Positions 17,172-25,272 of a stretch of DNA of 64,000 nucleotides are shown one piece after another. This stretch comes from Kaistella solincola (GTDB lineage: Bacteria > Bacteroidota > Bacteroidia > Flavobacteriales > Weeksellaceae). Location: contig NZ_JSYK01000003.1 of the NCBI RefSeq assembly GCF_000812875.1, positions 930,001 through 994,000 on the forward strand, in the 5' to 3' direction. The notes below the pieces were generated by a model. It saw nothing but the letters and a program-made list of their open reading frames with translations, was not told the origin of the DNA and ran no database searches. The number at the start of each line of letters is the position of its first letter. Position 1 is the stretch's first letter. The position numbers were made by a program, and so were the translations under genes.

Positions 17172-17762
17172 TTATGAAGTCTGAAAATTTTTCCTGGCCA
17201 ATTCTTTACGCACACGACTCAAACTTTCTGGTGTAATTCCCAAATAGCTCGCCACCATCCACTGCGGAACGCGCTGCAAAATATCCGGATACATTTTAAT
17301 GAAAGTCATATAACGCTCTTCTGCAGTGTCGGCCAGCAAAGAATTTACGCGGTTTTGCAGATTGCGGATGTGTTTCTGCAAAAGCAAATCGTTATTTTCT
17401 GCGGTTTGCGGAAATTTCTCCATCATACGCGAAAAGAAATCATCTTTTAGCAACAAAACCTGGGAATCTTCCGTGGCGTCGATGTAATAATCCGATTTTT
17501 CATTGAAGTAAAGCGAACTTCGGTCTGAAATCAGCCAGCTTTCTGGCGCAAACTGTATGATGTGTTCTTTGCCGTTTCTGTCGATGGAATACATTCGCAA
17601 CAAACCTTTCTCCACGAAATAAGTTTCGCGGCAAACATCGCCCGGCTGCAGCAAAATTTCATTTTTTGCCACATTTTTCATCGAATAATGCGCGCTGCAA
17701 GGATCCATTAAATCTTTCGGAACTTCTAAAACCTCAGAAAGATAAGTTGTAATATTATTCAT
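17172..17762 (-). CDS. Crp/Fnr-family transcriptional regulator
   Basis: 196 residues. Cyclic-nucleotide-binding-type beta-barrel at about 25-125 (ILLQPGDVCRETYFVEKGLLRMYSIDRNGKEHI), then a long dimer helix and a C-terminal winged helix around WMVASYLGITPESLSRVRKELARK (about 168-191). The residues that bind cAMP in Crp are not conserved, and there is no Fnr-type Cys cluster, so the effector is unknown. It starts 3 bp after the YtxJ-like gene stop and is therefore co-expressed with two bacillithiol-linked genes. It may sense redox or thiol state; that is inference. Confidence 0.88.
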   Translation of the reverse strand: MNNITTYLSEVLEVPKDLMDPCSAHYSMKNVAKNEILLQPGDVCRETYFVEKGLLRMYSIDRNGKEHIIQFAPESWLISDRSSLYFNEKSDYYIDATEDSQVLLLKDDFFSRMMEKFPQTAENNDLLLQKHIRNLQNRVNSLLADTAEERYMTFIKMYPDILQRVPQWMVASYLGITPESLSRVRKELARKNFQTS

Positions 17763-17765
17763 CGG

Positions 17766-18140
17766 TTAAACTAAACTTAAAGAAATATTGCTGTGCGACG
17801 CGTTTTTCACTGCTTTTCCGTTTTCTAAGACAATGATCTGTGGACTTTGATGCGTAACATCCAGATCGTCAGCAATTTTATTTGAAATCGGGCGGTATTT
17901 TATTAAATCCAAGAAATAATACGTTGCATCTTTGTCCGAAGCTTTCACTTCCGATTCAAAATTGCTTAAAACCCTTTTACTGATTTGGCACCGTGTGGAA
18001 TGTTTGAAAATTACCACTTTTTTATCGTTAGATTCCGCAATTGCTTTATCTAAATCTTCTTCGGACTGAATATTTTTCCAAAACGTATCTGAAGAATTTG
18101 CGGAACTGTCGCTGCTAAATATTTTATCAAAAAAACTCAT
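17766..18140 (-). CDS. ytxJ: YtxJ-like monothiol bacilliredoxin
   Basis: 124 residues, thioredoxin fold. The active-site segment is FKHSTRCQIS with a single Cys51, as in YtxJ-type bacillithiol system proteins that remove bacillithiol from S-bacillithiolated proteins. The cis-Pro region is THQSPQII (about 94-101). It lies between a YfiT-like and a Crp-like gene in one leftward operon. The first 20 residues are Ser/Asp-rich and not obviously a signal peptide. Confidence 0.88.
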   Translation of the reverse strand: MSFFDKIFSSDSSANSSDTFWKNIQSEEDLDKAIAESNDKKVVIFKHSTRCQISKRVLSNFESEVKASDKDATYYFLDLIKYRPISNKIADDLDVTHQSPQIIVLENGKAVKNASHSNISLSLV

Positions 18141-18177
18141 AAATCAAAAATTTTAATTCGTAAAAATATGCCGCTTT

Positions 18178-18714
18178 TTACCAGTTTTTTTCTTTTTTTA
18201 ACTGGTCGATGTGGGCAAAATGATGGTCACAATGCCAGGCGCAGAAAGCGAGATTTTCTCTCAGGCTGATGCTTTTATTTTGACCCGGATGAAAAAACGT
18301 ACTTTCGAATTCTTTATTGGTTAAGGATTTCAGCTCGTACACCCAACGTTTATGTACGCCTTTCAGCGTTTGTATTGCAGGTTTAATTTCAATGCTGAAA
18401 CTGTCCTGAAGTTCCGCCCATTGCTGTTCATCATATGGTTTTATGGTCGGATTTTCCTCTGTTAAAGCCAGTTTAAAGCGCATGTAACTGTTCATGCTGC
18501 TGTCCGCAAGATGATTGACCAGCTGCCGGACTTTCCAGCCGCCTTCGCGGTATTGCGTATCCAATTGCTCATCCGTCCAGGACTCTACCACGTTTTTCAA
18601 CTTATTCGGAAAGTCTTTCAAAGTCTTGATATAGCCATCGATCTGCTGGTCAGAAATTTCCGAAGGTTTCGGAAATCTGCCGATTGGATATTTTTTTTGT
18701 TCAATATTGTCCAT
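18178..18714 (-). CDS. YfiT/DinB-type putative bacillithiol S-transferase
   Basis: 178 residues, four-helix DinB fold. The probable metal ligands are His68 (LVNHLADS) and the HxxxH pair among His161, His164, His165 and His168 (AWHCDHHFAHI). The opening YPIGRFPKPSEIS is typical of the YfiT/BstA group, which uses zinc and bacillithiol to conjugate electrophiles. It is the first gene of the operon with YtxJ-like and Crp-like proteins. Assignment to bacillithiol is from family knowledge plus the neighbour. Confidence 0.87.
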   Translation of the reverse strand: MDNIEQKKYPIGRFPKPSEISDQQIDGYIKTLKDFPNKLKNVVESWTDEQLDTQYREGGWKVRQLVNHLADSSMNSYMRFKLALTEENPTIKPYDEQQWAELQDSFSIEIKPAIQTLKGVHKRWVYELKSLTNKEFESTFFHPGQNKSISLRENLAFCAWHCDHHFAHIDQLKKEKNW

Positions 18715-18834
18715 TTTAATTCTTCAGTTAGACTATTTGGCGCAGCCACAGAATTGGCGGGCGATTTGTGTTTAGTTCTGTAAATTTACTACAAAAAATA
18801 CGTAATCTCTTCTGATTTACAAAATTTAATAAAT

Positions 18835-19440
18835 ATGAAAAAAGCCCTGATTATAGTTGATGTTCAAAACGATTTTTGCGAAGGTGGCGCGCTTGCGGTG
18901 CCCGGCGCTAATGAAATAATTCCGTACATCAACCTTCTGATGCAGGATAATGAATATGACGAAATTGTTCTCACCCAGGACTGGCATCCCGCAGACCATA
19001 AAAGTTTTGCCTCCAACAACGGAAAAAAAGTGGGTGAAACCATTATTTTAAATGGCATTCCGCAATTTATGTGGCCCGACCATTGCGTGCAGGGAACGCA
19101 CGGCGCGGATTTTCACCCGGATTTAAACCGCGAAAAAGTGACGCATATTGTCCGGAAAGGAACCAATGCTGAATTCGACAGCTACAGCGGATTTCAGGAC
19201 AATAATCACTTTGTAAAAACCGGCCTTGATGATTTTTTAAAGTATCATGACATCCAGTTGCTGGAAATTGTGGGGCTTGCGCTTGATTATTGCGTGAAGT
19301 TTACCTGCCTGGACGCGGCGCAACTCGGATATGTTACGTGTCTACATTTCAACGGAACGCGCGCGGTGAATGTAAAACCGGATAATGGTAAAGATGCTAT
19401 TTTCGAAATGCTTCAAAACACGGTGACGGTTTTAGGCTAA
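18835..19440 (+). CDS. pncA: Nicotinamidase
   Basis: 201 residues. Hydrolyses nicotinamide to nicotinate and ammonia for NAD salvage. The catalytic triad is Asp9 (IIVDVQNDF), Lys108 (VRKGT) and Cys153 (ALDYCVKFT). Metal ligands are Asp49 and His51 (TQDWHP) and His83 (PDHC). The ending is complete. Divergent from the yfiT-like operon; followed by a terminator. Confidence 0.94.
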   Translation: MKKALIIVDVQNDFCEGGALAVPGANEIIPYINLLMQDNEYDEIVLTQDWHPADHKSFASNNGKKVGETIILNGIPQFMWPDHCVQGTHGADFHPDLNREKVTHIVRKGTNAEFDSYSGFQDNNHFVKTGLDDFLKYHDIQLLEIVGLALDYCVKFTCLDAAQLGYVTCLHFNGTRAVNVKPDNGKDAIFEMLQNTVTVLG

Positions 19441-19453
19441 AAATTAATTAAAA

Positions 19454-19482
19454 AATTTCCCCTTCGAAGGGGATTTTTTTTC
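19454..19482 (+). terminator. Terminator of pncA
   Basis: TCCCCTTCGAAGGGGA palindrome (19458-19473) followed by eight Ts, 18 bp after the pncA stop. Confidence 0.8.
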
Positions 19483-19522
19483 GTTTTACTGAATTAAATA
19501 TTATTTTTAGCAAAATTAAAAT

Positions 19523-21058
19523 TTGAAAAATTTCCTCCTTTTTGCCGGTTTTTTTTTGCTGACGTCGTGTATTTCGGTGAAGAAATTTAATGAAGGATTA
19601 AAGAAGCCTGTTTCCGCTGAAAAGCTAAAAGCAGACGTGGATTTTGCGCAGCATCAGCTGGAAAAACTGCATCCGAAACTGTATTGGTACATCAGCAAAG
19701 AAGACTTGGATTTTAAATTTGACAGTTTAAAAACCACGATTAATAAACCCTTAAAACCAAACGAATTTTACCAGAAGCTTGCGCCGGTCATCGCTGATAT
19801 TCGAGAGGGTCATCTCCGTTTATATTCCGCTGAAAAACGCTTGACCAAAAAAGAAATCCGTGATCTGAAAAAGCAAAAAGGTTTGCTTTCGCGCTATAAT
19901 TTTGTGGTGGACGGTAACCGTGTTTTCGTAAAAGACAATCCGGATAAACTTCCAAATATGAAAGTCGGAAGCGAAATTATCAGCATTAAAGATATTCCCG
20001 TAAAAAATTTAATTGAAAAATATAAACCTTTTGTAAATAGCGACGGTTTCAACACCACTTTTCAAAAATATTCCATGGCGCGGCGCTGGCCAACATTTTT
20101 TACCGAAGAATTCGGCATTCTAGACAGCGTAAAAGTTGAAACATTATTTGAAAATCAAAAAAATACATTTTATCTGCGCCGCGAAAAAATATCCGAAAAA
20201 GAGCTGAAAAGCAAGGAAAAGCAGGAGAAAAAACTCACCAAAAGCGATTCGGGAAAAACCAAAGATTATAATATCATCACCAAAAGTTTCAACCGCGATC
20301 TGCAGTTTCCGCAGAAAGATTCTTCGGTTGCGTACATGAAAATCAAAACTTTTTCAGGCACCTATTCGCGGAAATTTTACCGCCAGAGTTTTGCTGTTTT
20401 AAAAAAATCACCGGCAAAATATTTAATTATAGATATCCGTGATAATTTGGGCGGCTCGCTGGCGGAAATAAATAACCTTTATTCCTACTTGGTTTCCGAG
20501 AATTTTCAGTTTATCAATGATATCGAAGTTACATCGCGCGCTTCGATGTTGCAGGCAGATTATTTCCGCGAGTTTCCGACTTTGCTGAAACCGTTTGCCG
20601 TTTTGGTTTATCCGTTTTATTTTGTGGGTTCTGCCCTTTCGGTGAAAAAAGAAAGCGACGGATTTTTTCTTAGAAATAACAGTTTTTTCTCCATAAGAAA
20701 ACCAAAAAAAGACCATTTTACCGGCAAAATTTATGTTCTGATAAACGGCAGCAGTTTTTCGGCCTCCTCGATTATTGCTTCGAAATTAAAAAATGATCAA
20801 CGCGCTTTTTTGGTTGGTGAAGAAACCGGCGGCGCAAATGACGGCACCGTTGCCGGAAGATATTCTACGAAAAAACTGCCGAACAGCAAGCTAAAATTAC
20901 CGATTGGTTTAATGCTGATTCAACCTAACATCGATTTTACTTTTACCAAAAAAGGTGTACTTCCCGACGAAAAAATTTCCCCTACTTTGGACCAAATTTT
21001 CAAAAAAAATGATGTGCAGCTGCAATGGATTTTCGACGACATTAAAAAAGACAAATAG
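19523..21058 (+). CDS. S41-family (C-terminal processing type) peptidase, lipoprotein
   Basis: 511 residues from a TTG start at 19523, chosen because it gives a clean lipoprotein signal (MKNFLLFAGFFLLTSC, Cys16). The N-terminal region (about 30-110) is helical; a PDZ-like part follows around 125-165. The S41 core has YLIIDIRDNLGGS and NGSSFSASS (likely nucleophile about Ser413), then GEETGGANDGTVAG. The mature protein should sit on the periplasmic or outer leaflet of the cell envelope. Natural substrate unknown. Flanked by terminators, hence monocistronic. Confidence 0.87.
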   Translation: MKNFLLFAGFFLLTSCISVKKFNEGLKKPVSAEKLKADVDFAQHQLEKLHPKLYWYISKEDLDFKFDSLKTTINKPLKPNEFYQKLAPVIADIREGHLRLYSAEKRLTKKEIRDLKKQKGLLSRYNFVVDGNRVFVKDNPDKLPNMKVGSEIISIKDIPVKNLIEKYKPFVNSDGFNTTFQKYSMARRWPTFFTEEFGILDSVKVETLFENQKNTFYLRREKISEKELKSKEKQEKKLTKSDSGKTKDYNIITKSFNRDLQFPQKDSSVAYMKIKTFSGTYSRKFYRQSFAVLKKSPAKYLIIDIRDNLGGSLAEINNLYSYLVSENFQFINDIEVTSRASMLQADYFREFPTLLKPFAVLVYPFYFVGSALSVKKESDGFFLRNNSFFSIRKPKKDHFTGKIYVLINGSSFSASSIIASKLKNDQRAFLVGEETGGANDGTVAGRYSTKKLPNSKLKLPIGLMLIQPNIDFTFTKKGVLPDEKISPTLDQIFKKNDVQLQWIFDDIKKDK

Positions 21059-21060
21059 CA

Positions 21061-21086
21061 AAAAACTCCCGAATTTGGGAGTTTTT
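21061..21086. terminator. Bidirectional terminator between S41 peptidase and Gre-family gene
   Basis: AAAAACTCCC/GGGAGTTTTT perfect 10-bp stem with a GAATTT loop, directly after the peptidase stop and just before the end of the convergent gene. Confidence 0.87.
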
Positions 21087-21092
21087 TTTATT

Positions 21093-21470
21093 TTAGTTAT
21101 AATGTTCTACACTTAAAATCTCGATTTTTTTATCGCCATCTTTAAACGGCCACGTAATTACATCGCCAACTTTATTCCCTACCGTTGCAAGCGCCATCGG
21201 CGATAAAATGGAATATTTTCCCTTTTTTACTTTTTCTTTGCTCGTCTGCACAAAAAGGAATTTTTCCTCTTCTTCGGTTTCCAAATCTTTCACCGTAATC
21301 GCGCGGTTTACCGTTACAACGTCTTCGGGCAACTCGCGGCGGCGCAACTGTTTTGCGTGTCTCAGCTGGTTTAAGAGAATTTCTTCTTCTTCGATGGTTG
21401 TAGATTTTCTGCGTAAATGTTCTTTAATTAAATCGTAAATACCTGTGGTTAAAATGATTTGTTCGGACAT
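21093..21470 (-). CDS. GreA/GreB-family transcription factor-like protein
   Basis: 125 residues. Short N-terminal helix pair (about 1-50, IYDLIKEHLRRKSTTIEEEEILLNQL) and a C-terminal FKBP-like domain (ILSPMALATVGNKVGDVITWPF) as in GreA/GreB/Rnk. The coiled coil is shorter than in true GreA (158 residues). The acidic tip residues therefore cannot be assigned with confidence, and RNA-cleavage activity is uncertain. Monocistronic. Confidence 0.82.
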   Translation of the reverse strand: MSEQIILTTGIYDLIKEHLRRKSTTIEEEEILLNQLRHAKQLRRRELPEDVVTVNRAITVKDLETEEEEKFLFVQTSKEKVKKGKYSILSPMALATVGNKVGDVITWPFKDGDKKIEILSVEHYN

Positions 21471-21855
21471 GTTGATTTCTTTTCTAAATTTAAATTCTTG
21501 AATACCAAAGCTGATTCAGACAGAAACTTCAAACAACATTATTGGTTAAATTTTCTGCGTAAGCATTCAAAATTGATGGATTGAGTATTTAATTTTGGAA
21601 GTTCCCTGCCCTGAACCGCGACAGGGAGGATTAAATAAACTCTTTAGAATTTTTAAGAAATTTGTCGTCAAGCAGATAGCACAAAAATGACGACTTTACA
21701 TCGTCTGAAAATTTCTCCAAAAAAAGGTAAATTAACGTCATTTTTTTTCTTCTGAAAAGCAAAGATAGGACTTATATATTAGATTTACAAACAGTTACAT
21801 TTTCCACATTGCTAAATATTTATTTGCCGCTAAAAGCACCAAATTTTTACTTTTT
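21471..21855. other. Gap without recognisable gene
   Basis: 385 bp between two leftward genes. I see no ORF with coding character. A TCCCTG/CAGGGA inverted repeat lies at 21603-21627 within a short GC-rich patch. The part up to about 21540 should hold the promoter of the Gre-family gene. Confidence 0.5.
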
Positions 21856-24240
21856 CTAAAATTCGAAAATAAAACCGAAATATGGCAACGGCGTAGAACC
21901 GTCATTTTCACCGGTTTGAAGCAAATAATACTGTTCGTTTTGTGGCGCTTCCGGATTGGCGATAATTCCGTTGTTATAAGCGTCGCGCTGTAAATTCACG
22001 ACAGGCAAACGGCTCGGGCTTTTTGACCCATATGCGTTTACAACATCGATGTACGCTGTAAACTGCCATTTACTGAAAATCCATTTCTTTTCAGCGCGCA
22101 AATCCAGCTGATGCGAAAGATTTCCGCGTTGAGAATTTAACTGGTTAAAATCCTGCAACGGACCATTGGAAATATTCCAGATGCTCACCAAAGCGCTGCG
22201 CTGCAAATCATACGGCGTTTCCGGCAAACCGGATTGCAAACGGAAGCGCGCGCCCAGGTTCCAGTTTCGGTTGAAATATTTTCCGGCGGTAAGCGCCAAA
22301 ATATGTCGCGAATCCCAGCTGGACGGCAACAGATTTCCTTCACCATTCGAAAACTTCGAGTAACCAAAAGTGTACGCCATAATTCCGTAAAAATTATTTA
22401 CCGTTCTTTTTTGAACCAAAAATTCCAAACCATAAGTTTCACCAAAACCGCGTGAATCCAGTGGCTCATTTCCAACTACGCCAAAACCTCCGCCCACATT
22501 TGCTAAAGAAATTTGGTTACGAAGCGAAAACGGATAATTTTTGTATTTTTTAAAATAACCTTCCACCGTAAAGCGTAGATTATCATTACCATTATATTCC
22601 ACACCACCCACCAAATGGGAGTTTCTGATGTATGTTAAAGAATTTTTATTAATGAATTCACCGTTTTCTTCATATCCAAGCGACGTGTACGCCGGAAGCT
22701 GGTAGAAAATTCCGGTGTTGAAGTTCAGGGAAACTTTTGGCGTAAGTTTATAACTTAATGAAAAACGTGGTGAAAACTGGTCTAAAGGATTGTTGGTTTC
22801 ATCGGAATAATTGCTCGCATCAACACGAAAACCTCCGGAAAGCTGCAGCCTGTCGCTGAAAAATCTTTTCGAAGTTTGCGCATACAAACCATACTGCACA
22901 ATATTAAGCTCAGAAAAAATTTCATCAAAATTTACCGCATTTTGCGTTACATTTTTGATGGTTGAATTATTGAAATATTTCGCAAAATTAACGTTCGTTC
23001 CAGCGCTGAATTTATAATCATTCAGAGAAAAACTACGGTCAAAGCGCACTTTATTTTCGCTTTCCTGAGATTTATAATCATAAAGCAAGTTTTCAGGAAC
23101 TTCAATATTTCGGTAATATTTTAAAGCCTGATTATCGAGCATATTTCGGCTTGCGGTCAAAAGCCAGTTTCCGTTTTCGGCAAGGTGACGGTAACCCGCG
23201 CCGATGGTATAATTCCATTGTGGTGAAACCGGAAGCTGCTCAATCAAAGTTAGATTTGATAAAGTATTTTCTGCGTTTTCATTGAATTTAAAGCTGTCTT
23301 TTGCGCCTAAACCCAGGAAAAATAGTTCGTCACCAGATTTGAATTTTTTAGCGACTTTAAAAGTGGCGTCGTAATAACTTGGCAAAAACGGTAAACCGAT
23401 GGCTTTGAACAAAAGCTGCAAATTAGATTTTCTTACGCTGAAAAGTCCGGTCCAGGATTGATCTTTCGAAAGCGGACCGTCGGCCATCAGCTGCATATCG
23501 TCTAAACCAATGACGGCTTTGTAACCTAATTTATCTTTTCTTGCCTGCTTTAAATTAAATTCAAACAAGGAAGACAAAACGCCGTTTCGTGCAGCCGGAA
23601 AAGCACCGCTGTAGAAATCTACATCTTTTACAAAATCGATAGTGATGATGCCACGCGGACCGCCGGAAGCGCCTTGCGTTTGAAAGTGGTTGATTACGGG
23701 AACTTCAATACCGTCGATGTAAAATTTATTTTCAGAAGAACTTCCACCGCGGATAAATAAATCATTTCTGAAAGTTGCGGTGCTTCCAACACCTGGAAAA
23801 CTTAAAATCGCTTTGGAAACATCTCGCGTTGAACCTGCATTTTTCTGCACTTCTTCGCTCGTAATATTTCGCAAGGAAAGCGGACTTTCTGCCGTGGTTT
23901 TGTACTGTTTTTTGGTGATAACAACTTCGTCGATTTTTTGCGCGACTTTATTTAAACCAATTGAATACGTTAAATTTTGATTCGGAAGAATATTAATGTC
24001 CTTTAAAAAGCCGGTTTCATAATCCGCGGAGCGAATTTCAAAAGTATAATTTCCGGACGGAAGATCGCTCACCGTAATATTTCCCTCACCGGTAAATGTG
24101 CGCCCATCGTTTGAAATCGAAACTATAGCTGGAAGTGCTTTTTTGCTGAACTCATCGTATACGTTGATATTAATGCTTCCGGTTTGCGCCGAAAAAGCGA
24201 CTGACACGGCGATTAAAAAAAAGGAAAAGAGAAACTTCAT
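21856..24240 (-). CDS. TonB-dependent outer-membrane receptor with carboxypeptidase-like N-terminal domain
   Basis: 794 residues. A Sec signal peptide (1 to about 18, ending FSAQ) precedes a CarboxypepD_reg-type beta-sandwich (about 20-105). A plug domain follows (about 115-225, with FPGVGSTATFRNDLFIRGG and YIDGIEVP), then a beta-barrel ending in an aromatic PYFGFIFEF terminus as expected for outer-membrane insertion. It takes up an unknown ligand using TonB energy. No SusD partner is adjacent, so it is not a polysaccharide-utilisation pair. It may take up a metal chelate or other small substrate; the ligand cannot be read from sequence. Confidence 0.92.
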   Translation of the reverse strand: MKFLFSFFLIAVSVAFSAQTGSININVYDEFSKKALPAIVSISNDGRTFTGEGNITVSDLPSGNYTFEIRSADYETGFLKDINILPNQNLTYSIGLNKVAQKIDEVVITKKQYKTTAESPLSLRNITSEEVQKNAGSTRDVSKAILSFPGVGSTATFRNDLFIRGGSSSENKFYIDGIEVPVINHFQTQGASGGPRGIITIDFVKDVDFYSGAFPAARNGVLSSLFEFNLKQARKDKLGYKAVIGLDDMQLMADGPLSKDQSWTGLFSVRKSNLQLLFKAIGLPFLPSYYDATFKVAKKFKSGDELFFLGLGAKDSFKFNENAENTLSNLTLIEQLPVSPQWNYTIGAGYRHLAENGNWLLTASRNMLDNQALKYYRNIEVPENLLYDYKSQESENKVRFDRSFSLNDYKFSAGTNVNFAKYFNNSTIKNVTQNAVNFDEIFSELNIVQYGLYAQTSKRFFSDRLQLSGGFRVDASNYSDETNNPLDQFSPRFSLSYKLTPKVSLNFNTGIFYQLPAYTSLGYEENGEFINKNSLTYIRNSHLVGGVEYNGNDNLRFTVEGYFKKYKNYPFSLRNQISLANVGGGFGVVGNEPLDSRGFGETYGLEFLVQKRTVNNFYGIMAYTFGYSKFSNGEGNLLPSSWDSRHILALTAGKYFNRNWNLGARFRLQSGLPETPYDLQRSALVSIWNISNGPLQDFNQLNSQRGNLSHQLDLRAEKKWIFSKWQFTAYIDVVNAYGSKSPSRLPVVNLQRDAYNNGIIANPEAPQNEQYYLLQTGENDGSTPLPYFGFIFEF

Positions 24241-24587
24241 AAAATTTTTTTGGTAAAATTACAATAAGCGCCCCGAAAATAGGACGCTTACATTAAAAAC
24301 TAACTACAAAAACACTATAATGAAACTAAAACTACTTTTTTAAAGTGGCAAAAACCAAAAAATTCGGCACTTTAAGCGATAATTTTTATGGCTTGTAGGT
24401 CAATATTGCTTTTACAAAGTTAGTACAAATATAATCTAAAACAAAATAATTAGTAAATATACATACCAAATGTTTTTTCCGATCTGAAATGACATTTTTT
24501 TTAAATATAGAAAACCTCGCATTCTCGCGAGGTTTTTGTTAATTATCGACCTTTTTTTTGATGCTGAACTTTAATTTTTTAAACGTA
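24241..24587. other. Gap upstream of the TonB receptor
   Basis: 347 bp without a gene. It contains the terminator at 24511-24536 and an AT-rich stretch that presumably carries the receptor promoter on the minus strand. A hairpin-family fragment (AGTGGCAAAAACCAAAAAAT) lies near 24344-24363. Confidence 0.5.
24511..24536. terminator. Terminator after the M23 peptidase gene
   Basis: AAAACCTCGC/GCGAGGTTTT perfect 10-bp stem with an ATTCTC loop. It lies about 50 bp past the leftward M23 gene and can work in both directions. Confidence 0.85.
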
Positions 24588-25268
24588 TTAATTAACGATC
24601 TTCAATAATAAATTCGGATCGGGGCAATTTTCTTTATAAAAACCTAAATCTTTCGAACTGCAAACGCCTGGATAATCACCTTTTTTATTCTCGATATTCT
24701 TAATGATCTGAAAATGCAAATGCGGCGCATAATCTCCATTGACCGGTGCTTTTCCGAGCTCCGCGATTTTTTCTCCTTTCTTTACGAGTTGTCCTTCTCT
24801 TTTTCCGTTTAAACTTTCCAGACTTAGATGTCCATACAACGTGTAAAAAGTAACGCCGTCAATTTCGTGTTCCAAAATAATGGTCGGGCCGTAATCTCCA
24901 AGGGAAATATTGTTTTGAAAACTGTGAATTTTTCCGTCCAATGCGCTTAAAACGGAGGTTCCCGCCTTGATCCACAAATCCAAACCGATGTGAATGTTTC
25001 GTTCCTCGGTATTTTCGCTGTTAAAAGTTTCACTTCTTTTATATAGATTTCGTCTTTCAAGGTAACCGCCAAAAGCCACTTTCGCATTGTTTGCTGAAAG
25101 ATGATTTTCTACAAACTCTTCGAACTTTTCGGCATCGGTTAAGTCTAAATTAAGTTCATCCGTATGTTTTGCAGAAAGATCGAAAGGGACATAGTTTTTG
25201 TAAATGCTTGTTGAATCAATTACATAGACGTCTTTTTGGTCTTCCAGAATGTCTTTTATTGTTTTCAT
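24588..25268 (-). CDS. M23-family peptidoglycan endopeptidase-like protein
   Basis: 226 residues from the ATG at 25268. An earlier ATG at 25289 would overlap the urocanase gene and adds only MNVYFKT. The LytM domain carries the zinc motif HIGLDLWIKAG (His and Asp), YTLYGHLS and the closing HLHFQI, so all ligands appear intact. There is no signal peptide or membrane segment, which is odd for a cell-wall hydrolase; a cytoplasmic or moonlighting role, or non-classical export, should be considered. Only 4 bp after the urocanase stop. Confidence 0.85.
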   Translation of the reverse strand: MKTIKDILEDQKDVYVIDSTSIYKNYVPFDLSAKHTDELNLDLTDAEKFEEFVENHLSANNAKVAFGGYLERRNLYKRSETFNSENTEERNIHIGLDLWIKAGTSVLSALDGKIHSFQNNISLGDYGPTIILEHEIDGVTFYTLYGHLSLESLNGKREGQLVKKGEKIAELGKAPVNGDYAPHLHFQIIKNIENKKGDYPGVCSSKDLGFYKENCPDPNLLLKIVN

Positions 25269-25272
25269 CGTT

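Noticed and set aside
21856-24240. Polysaccharide-utilisation (SusC/SusD) locus
   Set aside because: No SusD-like gene or glycoside hydrolase is adjacent, and the receptor is shorter than typical SusC proteins.
24241-24587. Riboswitch upstream of the TonB receptor
   Set aside because: I could find no conserved B12 or other aptamer elements; only a terminator and AT-rich DNA are visible.
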